64,000 nt of DNA from Microbulbifer sp. TB1203 (GTDB lineage: Bacteria > Pseudomonadota > Gammaproteobacteria > Pseudomonadales > Cellvibrionaceae), in contig NZ_CP116899.1 in assembly GCF_030997045.1 (NCBI RefSeq), positions 62,001-126,000 of the forward strand, in the 5' to 3' direction. The notes under the pieces were generated by a model. The model was not told where the DNA came from. It ran no database searches and saw nothing but the letters and a program-made list of their open reading frames with translations. Positions 35,001-45,800 of this stretch are shown here, piece after piece (position 1 is the first letter of the stretch; every line of letters starts with the position of its first letter). Both the position numbers and the translations under genes were made by a program.

Positions 35001-36620
35001 GGCGCCGGGGATACCGATATCGACGGCGCCGCGGCGACGCTGCTTGCCATCACCCGCGAACTGCTGGGCAACGACAGTATCGGCGCCGACGACAATTTCT
35101 TCGCCGTGGGGGGCGACTCCATTCTCAGCCTGCAGATTATCGCCCGCGCCAAGCAGCAGGGCCTGCACCTGACCCCTAAGATGATTTTCGAACACCAGAC
35201 CGTGGCCGCCCTGGCCCGGGTGGTTGAGCGGACAGAAGATCCGGCGGTGCAATCCGGCGGCTCCGCGGCCCCGGATTCCGATTTCCCGCTGACCCCGATC
35301 CAGCACTGGTTCTTCGGATTGGAGCAGCCCGAGCCCGGCCACTGGAACCAGTCCCTGCTGCTGGATGTACCGCGCACCCTGGAAACCGACCGGTTACAGC
35401 GTGCCGTCGCGGCGCTGTTGCAGCGGCATCCGGTTCTTAGGGCGCGTTTCGAAAACGATAGTGGGCATTGGCGGCAGCGTTACCAACCCTGGGAATCGGA
35501 TATGGCCGCGCGGGTCTTCGCGATCGACGGCGCAACCCCCGATCCGGCGCGCCTGGAATCCCACCAGCAGGGCTTTGCCCTGGACCGACCGCCGCTGATC
35601 AAGCTGGTTTATTTCCCCGCCGCCTGCCGCCTGCTGTGCACCGCCCACCACCTGATCGTCGACGCCGTGACCTGGCGCCAACTGCTGGGCGAGCTGGAGC
35701 AGCTGTATCTCGCGGACGAGGCGGGAGGGGAAGCGGAACTGTCATCGCCCACCGCCGGCTTCCACCAGTGGTCGCAGGCACTGGCGCAGCGCGCCGCACG
35801 GCCGGACCTGGAGGGGCAACTCGGTTATTGGCGGCAACAGCTGGAAGACCAGCCGCCGCTGCCCGAGGCCCCCAACCGCTACGCCGACAGCCGCACCTGC
35901 ACCCTGAGCCTGGATGCCGAAACCACTGCGCAATTACTCGGGGGATGTCACGAGGCCTACAACACCAACGCCCAGGACCTGATGCTCGCCGCCCTGGCGC
36001 GGGCCGTCGGTCGATGGCTGAGCGTGGATCGGGTGGCGGTCGAGCTTGAAAACCACGGCCGCGCCCCCGGCGACTGGGCGCCGGACGTCAGCCGCTCCCC
36101 GGGCTGGTTTACCAGCCGCTATCCCCTGGCCCTGCCGGTAAAGGAATCCGACGAGGACGCGGTGATCGCGGTCAAGGAGGCGCTGCGCGCGGTTCCGGAA
36201 TCCGGCCTCGGCTACGGCCTGCTGCGCTTCCTGCGCGGGGCGGAGCTGCCGCCCCCTGCGGGGCTGATCACCTTCAACTACCTGGGCCAATTCGACCAGT
36301 GGGGCGGGGAGTCACAGCTGTTCCGTATCGAGGAGTGGTCCTGTCCGGGTGCACGGGCAGAGGAAAACCTGCGCAGCCACTGGCTGGACGTCAACGCCCT
36401 GGTCCTGGACGGCCGACTGTGGGCGGAGTGGCGCTATGTGCCGGCGGTTCACGGGGACGAAGAAGTGCGCAACCTGGCCCGAACCTTTTTCTATGAACTC
36501 GCGGCCCTGGTACGCCACTGCGCCGACCCGGCGGCGGGGCGGGTCACCGCGTCCGACTTCCCCGAGGCGGGGCTGTCGGACGACGAACTCCAAGGGCTGC
36601 TGGAAACCCTGGAGTCCTGA
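32013..36620 (+). CDS. NRPS 1: docking - C - A(Asp) - T - E (module 1)
   Basis: 1535 residues. TubC-like N-terminal docking region (1-55: LLHDCWSRGIALSV...LRENKAELLAAL). C domain about 60-490 with H190HIAAD195, presumably using the acyl-ACP made by the preceding FAAL. A domain about 515-1000 (A3 at Y648TSGSTGRPKG). Hand-read code DLTKVGHVGK (D235 and T239 in DLGYT, K278 in LKLVPSH, V/G in VCGGE, H/V/G in NHYGPTEATVG) matches aspartate. T domain Ser1036. Epimerisation domain about 1085-1530 with the full E motif set (PIQHWFF, H1212HLIVDAVTW, ENHGR, GWFTSRYPL, YGLLRFL, FNYLGQF). It therefore adds D-configured (probably hydroxylated) Asp. No repeat insertion is seen in this A domain. Confidence 0.93.
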   Translation: MTARTLLHDCWSRGIALSVDGGNLGFRAPPGALDEALRERLRENKAELLAALREEPDYFDARPLGANERSLWFLNRMAPQSSAYNLAFAARLHADISTDAVAWAFAGLQKRYPILCSPYGERDGEPVQWLDGKRAPRPLELAGLSGGELRDQLAREADRPLDLAAGQACRALLLESDNEETGLHLLLVVHHIAADFAAFEILLRDFAELILGGEPGEADTGGYRAWMAEQARAVRERGADHLDYWRRQLNGVPGLELPLDFPRPAEQTFDGEEIGFALTAADSRQLREAARQLGVTPYIYWLALFQWFLGRLSGQRAFTIGTPSGGRLAPEHRELVGYLVNPLVLACRPDESLTLTDWMRRVRRQVNEALEHQRYPFATLVEKLRPERDAGRAPLFQHMFTLNREQSLTVGERVIEQQLLAEQRGAAHELNLVVVDREDGFLGKWRYNRALYARATVARLRDLFLELVRRSPDWLGRRLADLEWPPREMAARLAGEARSWPDASARGAFARQVRERPRAAAIHCNGQSLSYGELAERVNGCATALKEQGLGAGDRLALCLPRGAELVTAMLAGWQRGAAYVALDPQWPPSRLAWGCEDAAPRLAVGLGERPDWLPTATAWLDASAGWPSLPGALAEDTDPQAPAYLIYTSGSTGRPKGVVIGQGALQHYAQAVAERLELPAGASLASLASTATDLGYTALFGALLTGRSLRLLDESLAFDAEELVAQLEREPVDCLKLVPSHLKALLVASRPARLLPRLCLVCGGEALSPELVEQVRALSPGLRILNHYGPTEATVGAIACEVVDPPPRQIPIGRPLANVTASVRNAAGQLLPRGIAGELCLGGPTLAQGYLNSPELTAAAFVERDGECVYRTGDRVKIDGEGQLHFLGRIDRQVKIRGYRVEPDEVARCLQARPQVRDAAVVNRPDSRGQNRLVAYLVCEEGELDAVREALAAELPDYMLPAAWVLLPTLPLKNNGKLDEAALPEPEAPAPTATEGAGDTDIDGAAATLLAITRELLGNDSIGADDNFFAVGGDSILSLQIIARAKQQGLHLTPKMIFEHQTVAALARVVERTEDPAVQSGGSAAPDSDFPLTPIQHWFFGLEQPEPGHWNQSLLLDVPRTLETDRLQRAVAALLQRHPVLRARFENDSGHWRQRYQPWESDMAARVFAIDGATPDPARLESHQQGFALDRPPLIKLVYFPAACRLLCTAHHLIVDAVTWRQLLGELEQLYLADEAGGEAELSSPTAGFHQWSQALAQRAARPDLEGQLGYWRQQLEDQPPLPEAPNRYADSRTCTLSLDAETTAQLLGGCHEAYNTNAQDLMLAALARAVGRWLSVDRVAVELENHGRAPGDWAPDVSRSPGWFTSRYPLALPVKESDEDAVIAVKEALRAVPESGLGYGLLRFLRGAELPPPAGLITFNYLGQFDQWGGESQLFRIEEWSCPGARAEENLRSHWLDVNALVLDGRLWAEWRYVPAVHGDEEVRNLARTFFYELAALVRHCADPAAGRVTASDFPEAGLSDDELQGLLETLES

Positions 36621-36621
36621 T

Positions 36622-36784
36622 GATGGGCACGCTGCGCTTTGCCCATCCTACGTGTCCCTTGTAGGAGCCTGCTTGCAGGCGAACGGCTACGGAGTTCTGC
36701 ATTTTTCGCCTGCAAGCAGGCTCCTACATGTGGGAACTTTGTAGAGCCGTAGGATGGGCAAAGGAGCGCAGCGACGTGCCCATC
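36622..36784. repeat. Inverted family C arms enclosing a family E palindrome
   Basis: Family C arm (36622-36651, GATGGGCACGCTGCGCTTTG...) and its inverse (36749-36784, GTAGGATGGGCAAAGGAGCG...) surround a separate hairpin (36661-36727, GTAGGAGCCTGCTTGCAGGC ... GCAAGCAGGCTCCTAC). The whole gap between NRPS 1 and NRPS 2 is made of repeats. Folded RNA here could affect translation of NRPS 2, whose ATG is 40 bp downstream. Confidence 0.85.
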
Positions 36785-36823
36785 AAAAAAGATTCTTTTC
36801 GAATTTGTAAGCAGAGAAGCACC

Positions 36824-39800
36824 ATGAGCGACAAGGCCAAGTCCATCTCCAGAAATATCGAGAGCATCTACCCACTGGCACCGATGCAGCAGGGACTGCT
36901 GTTCCACAGCCTGATGCATCCGGACAAGGGCATGTACCTGCTGCAATACCGCCACGTAATGGAAATGGCGGACCTGGACTTGGTGCGCTTCCGCCAGGCC
37001 TGGGAAAAAGTGGTGGATCGCCACGAAGTACTGCGTACCTCATTCGTCTGGCAGAAACAAAAACGCCCGCTGCAGGTGGTGCACCGCCGGGTGGAACTGC
37101 CGGTGGAGTACGAGGACTGGTCGCACCTGGACCTGAAAACCCGGGAACAACGCCTGGAGGAACTGCTGCGCGAGGAACGCACCCGCGGTTTCGATTTCAC
37201 CCGCGCGCCGCTCATGCGGGTGCGCCTGTTCAAGTTGGCCCCGGATACCTACCAGTTCGTGCGCAGCTATCACCATATCCTGATGGACGCCTGGTGCTTC
37301 TCCATCATCATGATGGACTTCCTCGAGCACTACCGCGCCCTGTGCCGCGGAGAATCCCTGCAACTACCCAAACCCCGACCCTACCGGGACTTTATCCGCT
37401 GGCTGGAACAGAAAAATCCGCAGGACCACAAGACCTTCTGGCAGGGCCGGCTGGCCGGCTTCGCCGAACCCACGCCCTTGGGCATCGACCGCCCCGGCCT
37501 CGACGCCCGGGAACCGGTGGTGGACTGCGTGCACCAATTGTCCGCGGAGCGGACTGCGCAGCTGCAGCGGATTGCCGGCCGCTTCAAAATTACCCTCAAC
37601 ACCCTGGTGCAGGGCGCCTGGGCCCTGCTGCTGTCCCGCTACAGCGGCAGAAGCGACATACTCTTCGGCGTAACCGTCGCCGGCCGCCCCGCGGAACTGG
37701 CGGGGATGGAATCCATCGTCGGCCTGTTTATCAACACCCTGCCGCTGCGCTGCCGCGTCCGCGGCGACGAACCCCCCGGCCCCTGGCTGCAAACCTTGCA
37801 GCGGGAAAACCTCGCCCTGCGCGAACACGAAAGCGTATCCCTCGCGCAGATCCAGCAGTGGAGTGAAGTGGACGGCGAACTCTTCCACAGCCTGTTCGTC
37901 TTCGAAAACGCCCCCCTGGACGCCGGCCTCAAGCAGGAAAACCTGGAATTTATCGTCCGCGACGCCGCCAACCGCACCCACACCAACTACCCCATCACCG
38001 TGGTAGTGATCCCCGGCGAACGCCTGCACCTGCAGATCACCTACCAGACCGCCAGCTTCACCGGCCCCTCGGTGGAGCGGATGCTGGAACACTTCACCGC
38101 CCTGCTGCTGCGCATGGGCGAAACCCTGGAAGCGGGGCAGGGCGCCCGCCTCGGCGAACTCCCAATGCTCACCGACAGCGAGCGCGACCGCCAACTCCGG
38201 GACTGGGCTCCCGGTCCGCAAAAACCAGTGGGCGCGGATTATGTGAGCCGGCTGGAGGAGCGCGCCCGGCGCCACCCGGAGCGCGTGGCGATCCGCTACC
38301 GAGACCGCACCCTCAGCTACGGCGAACTCAACACCCGCGCCAACCTGCTCGCAAAACAACTGATCGACCGCGGCGTGGGGCCGGACAACCTGGTGGCTTT
38401 GCTCGACGAGCGCGGCTCGGCGCTGGTGGTGGCGATTATCGCGGTGCTAAAGGCCGGGGCCGCCTGGATACCCCTGGACCCAACCCACCCCCCGCAGCGC
38501 CTCGCCGCGGTACTGGAACAGGGGAGACCGGCGCTGCTGCTGTGCGGCGGGGAGTTCGAATCCCTCGAAATACCCAATGCACCGGAGCGCCTGGTATTCG
38601 ATATGGACGCCCAGCCCCTGCGCGACTGCGAAAATCCCCGGGTGGCGGTATCGCCGTCCAACCTGGCCTATGTGATTTTCACTTCCGGCTCCACCGGCAC
38701 GCCGAAGGGCGCCATGGTGACCAGGGAGGGCATGCTCAACAATATGCTGGGCAAGACCCCAGGCGCTGAATGGCGCGACAAACGCGATGCGAAGGGCCTG
38801 ATGCCGGGGGCTGTTTGCGGGACCGTCGGAGGCATGGATGCCGACGCCGAGCGTACAGGGATGTATTCACAGCGTGTCCCGCAAACAGCCCCCGGTAGCA
38901 GGCCCGCCACTGTGCCGGATTCGGAGCCACTGGTCCCGGGCCTCGGCCTAAACGAGGGCGACGTAATCGCCCAAACCGCCTCCCAATGTTTCGACATCTC
39001 CGTCTGGCAATGCCTGGCAGGCGCCATCCTCGGCGCAAGAACCGAAATACTGCCGGACTGTGTGGCTCAGGACCCGAAGGCGCTGGTGGAAGCGGCACAG
39101 GACCGCGGCATCACCATCCTGGAAATAGTGCCCTCGCTGATGCAGGGCATCCTGGATTCTGCCAGTGACACCGCCGACCTCTCCAACCTGCGCTGGCTGC
39201 TCCCCACCGGCGAGGCCCTGCCCCCCGCACTGGCCCGCCGCTGGAGCGAACGCTTCCCACAAGTGCCGACGATGAACGCCTACGGCCCCGCGGAGTGCTC
39301 CGACGACGTGGCCTTCCACCCGCTGACCGGCCCCCTGCCGGACTCGGCCCACAACGTCCCCATCGGCCGCGCCACCCTCAACAACCGCCTCTACCTCCTC
39401 AACGACCGCCTGGAACTGCTTCCCGAAGGCGCAGTGGGAGAGATCTGCGTAGCCGGCACCGGCGTGGGGCGCGGCTACCTCGGGGAACCCGCGCGCACCG
39501 CCGCCGCCTTCGTGCCCGACCCCTTCGCCGCCGACGGCTCGCGCCTCTACCGCACCGGCGACCTCGCCCGCCTGCTGCCCAATGGCGACCTGGAATACGT
39601 CGGTCGCGCGGACCACCAGGTAAAAGTGCGCGGCTACCGCATCGAACTTGGCGAAATCGAAAGCCGCCTGCACCGGCACCCACAGGTGCGCGAAGCAGTG
39701 GTGCTCGCCCGCCAGGACGAGCGCCGCGCCGCCGTACTCGTCGCCTACCTGGTGGCGGAACCCCAACCCGCAATCGACCAACTGCGCCGATTCACCGCCG

Positions 39801-42800
39801 AGGCCCTGCCCGATTACATGGTGCCCGCGGCCTTCATATTCCTGCCGCACCTGCCCCTGAACGCCAACGGCAAAGTGGACCGCAAGGCCCTGCCCACACC
39901 GGACTTCTCAGCCCAGAGCGCCGCCCGCTACCGCGCCCCGCAGACCCCGCTGGAAGAGCAACTGGCGGAAACCTGGCGGGAAGTGCTCGACCTCGAGCGG
40001 GTCGGCACCGGCGACAACTTCTTCGAACTGGGCGGCCACTCCCTGCTCGCCACCCAACTGATCGGCCAACTCAGCCGACAACTGGACCGGGACATCCCCC
40101 TGCGCACAGTCTTCGAACACCCCACCATCGCCGCCATGGCGGAGTGGCTGGAGAGAGAAGAGGGCGCCGGCGACCCGGGCCCGCAACCGGGTCCGCGGCC
40201 GGAAGAGCTGCCCCTGTCCTACGCCCAGCAGCGCATGTGGTTCCTGCAGCAACTGGAACCGGAGAGCCCCGCCTACAACCTGCCCGGCGCCGTGCGCCTG
40301 ACGGGCGAGGTGGACAGCCGCTGCCTGCGCCGCGCCCTGCAACGGCTGGTGGACGATCACGAAGTGCTGCGCACCCGCTTTGCCAACCGCGACGGCACAC
40401 CGGTGCAACTGATCGAACCGGAACTGAAAGTGGAACTGCCGCTGGTGGACCTGGCCGCGGAAAGCGATCCGGAAACCGCGCTGCGCGGCGCCCTGGCCGC
40501 GGACGCCGAAGATCCCTTCGACCTGGAGCGGGGGCCGCTGCTGCGGGCCCGTCTATATCGACTTGGGCCCCAAGAGCACGCGTTGGCCATCAACTGTCAC
40601 CACATCGTCGCCGACGGCTGGTCCCTGCGCCTGATGATCGAGGCCTTCTGCAGCCACTACCGCGCCCTCACCGATGGAACTGCGCCGACCCGCGAGCTGC
40701 TACCGCTGCAGTACGCGGACTACGCCCTGTGGCAGCGGGAATGGATGGAAGGGGAGGACTGCCGCCGTCAACTGGCTTATTGGCGGAAGCGCTTGGACGG
40801 GGGCCGGCAGCCCCTGGAACTCCCCGCCGACTTCCCCCGTCCCGAGCGCGCCGGCTGGCGCGGCGGCCGCCATACCGTCGCGCTGCCGGAGGAATTGGCA
40901 GAAGAAGTCAAAGCACTCGGCCGCCGGCAGGGGCGGGGCAGCTTCGCCATCCTGCTCGCCGCCTTCCAACTGCTGCTGCACCGCTTCAGCGGCAGCGACG
41001 ACATCTTCGTGGGCGTGCCGGTGGCCAACCGCCATCACCCGACGGTGCAGCTTCTCGTAGGCTGCTTCGTCAACACCCTGGTCTACCGCACCCGGCTGCT
41101 CCCGGATGAGCCTCTGGAAGTCCTGCTGGAGCAGTTACACAACCAGTCCGTGGAGGCCCAGGCGAACCAGGACCTGCCCTTCGACTACCTCGTTGAACAG
41201 TTGGGCCTGGAGCGCCAGCTCAGCTACAACCCCCTGTTCCAGGCGATGTTCAACTACCTGCCCGGCATGGCGCTGGACCGCTTCGACCTCGGTGACGTGC
41301 TGGCGGAAGCGGTGGACAACCGCCCGGACACCGCTATGTGCGACCTCAAGCTGGATGTGCACGAGAGCGATGCCGGCTTTGAGCTTCACTTCGAGTACAG
41401 CCGCGACCTCTTCCGCGAGAGCACCGTCGCCACCATGGCCGGCTACTATTGCCAGCTGCTCGCCACGCTGCTGCGGCAGCCGCGGATGCCCTGCGGCGAA
41501 CTGTCTCTCCCCGCGGACCGCGGCAATATCCTGCGCGGCGAAAAGGCGGAGCCGGAGGACTGGCTGCAACTGTTCCGCCGCCGAGCCGCCGAAACCCCCG
41601 AACAGATCGCCCTGGTGGCCGGGGAGACGGCCCTGGACTACGGCGAACTGGACCGGATCACCGACCGCTGGGCTGCGGCCCTGCGCCGCCGCGGCATAGG
41701 CCCGGAGGATCGCGTCGCCCTTTGCCTGCAACGGGACCTGTCCCTGCCCATGGCGATGGTGGCGGTCCTCAAGGCGGGCGCCGCCTATGTCCCGCTGGAC
41801 CCGGCGCAGCCGGCGGAGCGCAATGGCGACATACTGGAGCAGGCCGCTCCAGCTCTATGCCTGTGCACCGACGGCTCCCCTCTCCCGCTTGCGGGAGAGG
41901 GGTTGGGGGAGAGGGCCCTTGCCGCTGGCCGCGATCCCAACGCGCCGGTACCCACCTTGACTCTGTCAGAACTGGAAACTGAACACCCCCCTGCAGGAGC
42001 GGCGGGGCGTCCATCCGTCCATGGCCGCGATCAGAGTCCGGTAAACCCCCAGCAACTCGCCTACCTCCTCTACACCTCCGGCTCCACCGGCCGCCCCAAA
42101 GGTGTCGCCATCACCCGCGGCAACCTCGCCAACCTGCTCGCGGAACTGGACCACCGCCTGAACCTGGGCGCCGGCGACCGGGTACTGGCACTCACCACCT
42201 GCACCTTTGATATCGCCGTGGTGGAACTGCTTGCGCCCCTGGCCGCGGGCGCCACCGCGGTGCTGGCGGACCGCCACCAGGCCCGCGACCCGGCGGCGAT
42301 CGACCGCCTGTTGGAGCGTCATCGAATCACTGTGGTTCAGGCGACCCCCGCGAGCTGGCGCCTGCTGGTCCGCCACAGCCGACAACCCTGGGACGGCATT
42401 CGCGCCATCGCCGGGGGCGAGGCCCTGCCCGGCGCCCTGGCCGAGGCCATCGCCGGCCGCGGCGCTGTGCTGACCAACGGCTACGGCCCCACCGAGGCCA
42501 CCGTCTATGCCACTTTTCAGCCGCTCGGAACCGGGGGGGCGCCGCTGCAGGTACCCATCGGCACCCCGGTGGCCAACACCGCCTGCTACGTGCTCGACGA
42601 CCAGTTGCGCCCGGTGCCCCCGGGTGCCGCCGGCGAGCTCTACCTGTCCGGTGCCGGCGTGGGCCGCGGCTATTTCGGCGCGCCTGCGCTGACCGCTGCC
42701 GCCTTCCTGCCGGACCCCTACAGCCCGGAACCGGGCGCGCGCATGTACCGCACCGGAGACCGGGTGCGGGTGGCCGACGGCAGCCTCGAATACCTAGGGC

Positions 42801-45800
42801 GGCGGGATTTCCAGGTCAAGCTGCGCGGATTCCGTATCGAGTTGGGCGAGATAGAGGCGATGCTGGAGAGCCACCCGGCGGTGGAAGCCGCGGCGGGGAT
42901 GGTACTCGGGGAGGGCGACCGCGCACGCCTGGTGGCCTACTACAGCGGCCCCGGCGAACAGACAGAACTGGTTGAGCATCTGGCCGCGCGCCTGCCCGAA
43001 TATATGGTGCCCGCCCAGCTGGTGCCCCTGGCGGCACTGCCGCAGACCGCCAGCGGCAAGGTGGACCGCCGCGCGCTGCCCGCGCCGGAGGCCCCAGAGT
43101 CCACGTCCGCCGGCCGAGCCATGACGCCCTGGGAACACCGCCTGGCGGAGATCTGGCGAGAGGTACTGGAGCGCGACAGCGTCGGCCCCGATGACGACTT
43201 CTTCGCCCTCGGTGGCCACTCCCTGCTGGCCGCCCGCTTGGTGGCCCGCCTCGGCGAGCGCTGCGGTTTGCAGCTGCCCCTGCGCCGGGTGTTCGAGCGG
43301 CCGGTGCTGTCGGAACTGGCGACGACCCTGGCGCAAAGTGAGTCGGTGGAGGCGATACCGCCGCGGGGCGAGGGCGGCCCCGCGCCCATGCACTTCACCC
43401 AGCAGCGGCTGTGGTTTATCCACCGCTTCGAGGGCGGCAGTCGCGCCTACAATCTTTCCCTGGCCCTGCGTCTGGACGGAGAGTTGGAGTCCCGCGCCCT
43501 GCGCGCCGCGACCATGGACCTGGCGGAGCGCCAGCACAGCCTGCGCAGCGTCTTCGCCGAGCGCGACGGCCAGTTGTTGCAGGTCCTGCTGGAGCCGGAG
43601 GCCGCGGGTGCCCCGCGCCCGCCGCTGCCCTGCACGGAAACCGAGCTGCCCGGACTGCTGGGCGCCGAGGCGGAGACAGAGTTCGATCTGGAGCGCGGCC
43701 CCCTCTGGCGCCTGGCGGTGTACCGGCTGCCGGAGCAGTCGGACGTGCTCCAGCTCACCGTACACCATATGGCAGCCGACGCCTGGTCCCTGGAAATACT
43801 GGTGCGGGAACTGGGCGCCCTCTACCGCCAGCACAGCGGCGGCGGACGGGCGGCGCTGCCGGAACTACCGCTGCGATTCGCGGATGTAGCCGCCTGGTGG
43901 CGGGGCCCCGCCGGTCGCGCGCGGATCGAAGAGCAGCTGGAATACTGGAAGAAACAACTGGCCGGCGAGCCGCCGCTGCTGGACCTGCCGACTGACTTGC
44001 CGCGCCCGGCGCGGCCGACCCATCGCGGCAGCCGCCACCGCTTTCCGCTGCCGGCGGCGTTGGCGGAGCGGATCGACGAGACCTGCCGTGAGCAGGGACT
44101 GACCGCCTTCGTGCCGCTGGTGGCGGCCTGGCAGCTGCTGCTGTCCCGCTACAGTGGCCAGCGGGACCTGTGGCTGGGGGTGCCGGTGGCCCAGCGCCAT
44201 CACGGCCACACCGAGCAGCTGATCGGCTACTTCGCCACCACCCAGGTGCTGCGCTGTTCCCTGGCAACCGGGCAGTCGGTGGAGGAACTCTGGCAGCAGG
44301 TGCGGCGGACGCTGCTGGACGCCCAGCAGCACCAGGATGTGCCCTTCGAGGAACTGGTGGACGTCCTCCAGATAGATCGGGACCCCAGCCGCGCCCCGCT
44401 GTTCCAGGCCCTGTTCAACCTGATCCAACTGCCCGCGACGGAAGAGGGCGAATTCGCCGGCCTGCCTGCCCGGCGGCTGTCGGTGGAGAACGATTTCGTA
44501 CTGGCTGATATCGCCCTGCAGGTGGAGCGGGCCGGGGAAGGCTGGGACTGCACCCTGGAGTACAGCACCGACCTGTTCCTGCCCGCTACCGCGGCCCGCT
44601 ACGCGGAGCATTATCAACGGCTGCTGGAAGCCATGCTCGCCGAACCGGAAGCGCGGCTGTGCCAACTGGCCCTGGAGCGGGAGGCGCCAGCGGCGCAGTG
44701 GAACCACACCGAGGTGCCCCTGGACTGGCGGGAGGACGACCTGGTGGCCCGCTTCGAGAAACAGGCGGCGGCCACCCCCGATGCCATCGCCGTGGAGTCC
44801 CGGGACTGGTCCCTCAGCTACGCCGAACTGAACCGCCGCGCCGACCGCCTGGCCCATTGCCTGCGCGAACACGGGGTAGGGCGGGACCAACTGGTGGCGG
44901 TACACCTGGAGCGCGGCCCCCACCTGCTGCCGGCGCTGCTGGCGGTGCAGAAGGCCGGTGCCGCCTATGTGCCGCTAGATCCCTCGCAGCCGGCGGAGCG
45001 CAATCGGCGCATATTGGAGCAGGCGGCTCCGGCGTTGCATTTGTGTGCGGACGGACCCAACTCCCCTCTCCCTCTGGGAGAGGGGCCGGGGGAGAGGGCC
45101 CCTGGCCGCGCTCCCAACTCGCCGATGCCCACCGTGGTCCTGTCAGAACTGGAGGCGGAACAGCTAACTGTAGGAGCGGCGGGGCGGCCATCCGCCCATG
45201 GCCGCGATCAGAGTCCCGACCAACTTGCCTACGTCATCTACACCTCCGGCTCCACCGGCCGCCCCAAGGGCGTGCAGATCACCCGCGCCAACCTCACCAA
45301 CTTCCTGCACGCCATGGAGCGCCAGTTGCCACTGGATGCGGGGGACTGCTGGCTGGCCACCACCACCTCCGCCTTCGATATGTCCAAGCCGGAGCTGTTT
45401 CTGCCCCTGATCCGCGGCGCCCGGGTGCGGCTGGTGGCGCCGGAAGTGGCCGCCCACGGTGCCGCCTTGTTTGAAGAGCTGGAAAAGGCCACGGTCTTCC
45501 AAGGCACCCCGGCCAGCTGGCAGCTGCTGCTGGCGCACCGGGACAGTGGCTGGCCGGCGATCCACGGCCTGATCGGGGGCGAGGCGGTGCCCGCGGAGCT
45601 GGCCGATCGCTTGCGCCAGGCGGGTGTGCAACTGACCGCCATGTACGGCCCCACGGAAACCACCGTGTGGTCCACCGCACAGCCGGTGAAGGGCGAGCAG
45701 CGGGGGGTGGTGCCCATCGGTTTCCCGCTGGCCAACACCCGCTGCTACCTGCTGGACGACTGCCTGCAGCCGGTGCCCCCCGGGGCGGTGGGGGAACTCT

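Noticed and set aside
31956..35342. 1128-codon minus-strand frame opposite NRPS 1
   Set aside because: Shadow of an NRPS gene; Gln/His/Gly-rich with no domain.
41875..42032. CRISPR array or CRISPR-like spacing
   Set aside because: Repeats are few, irregularly spaced and palindromic; no cas genes.
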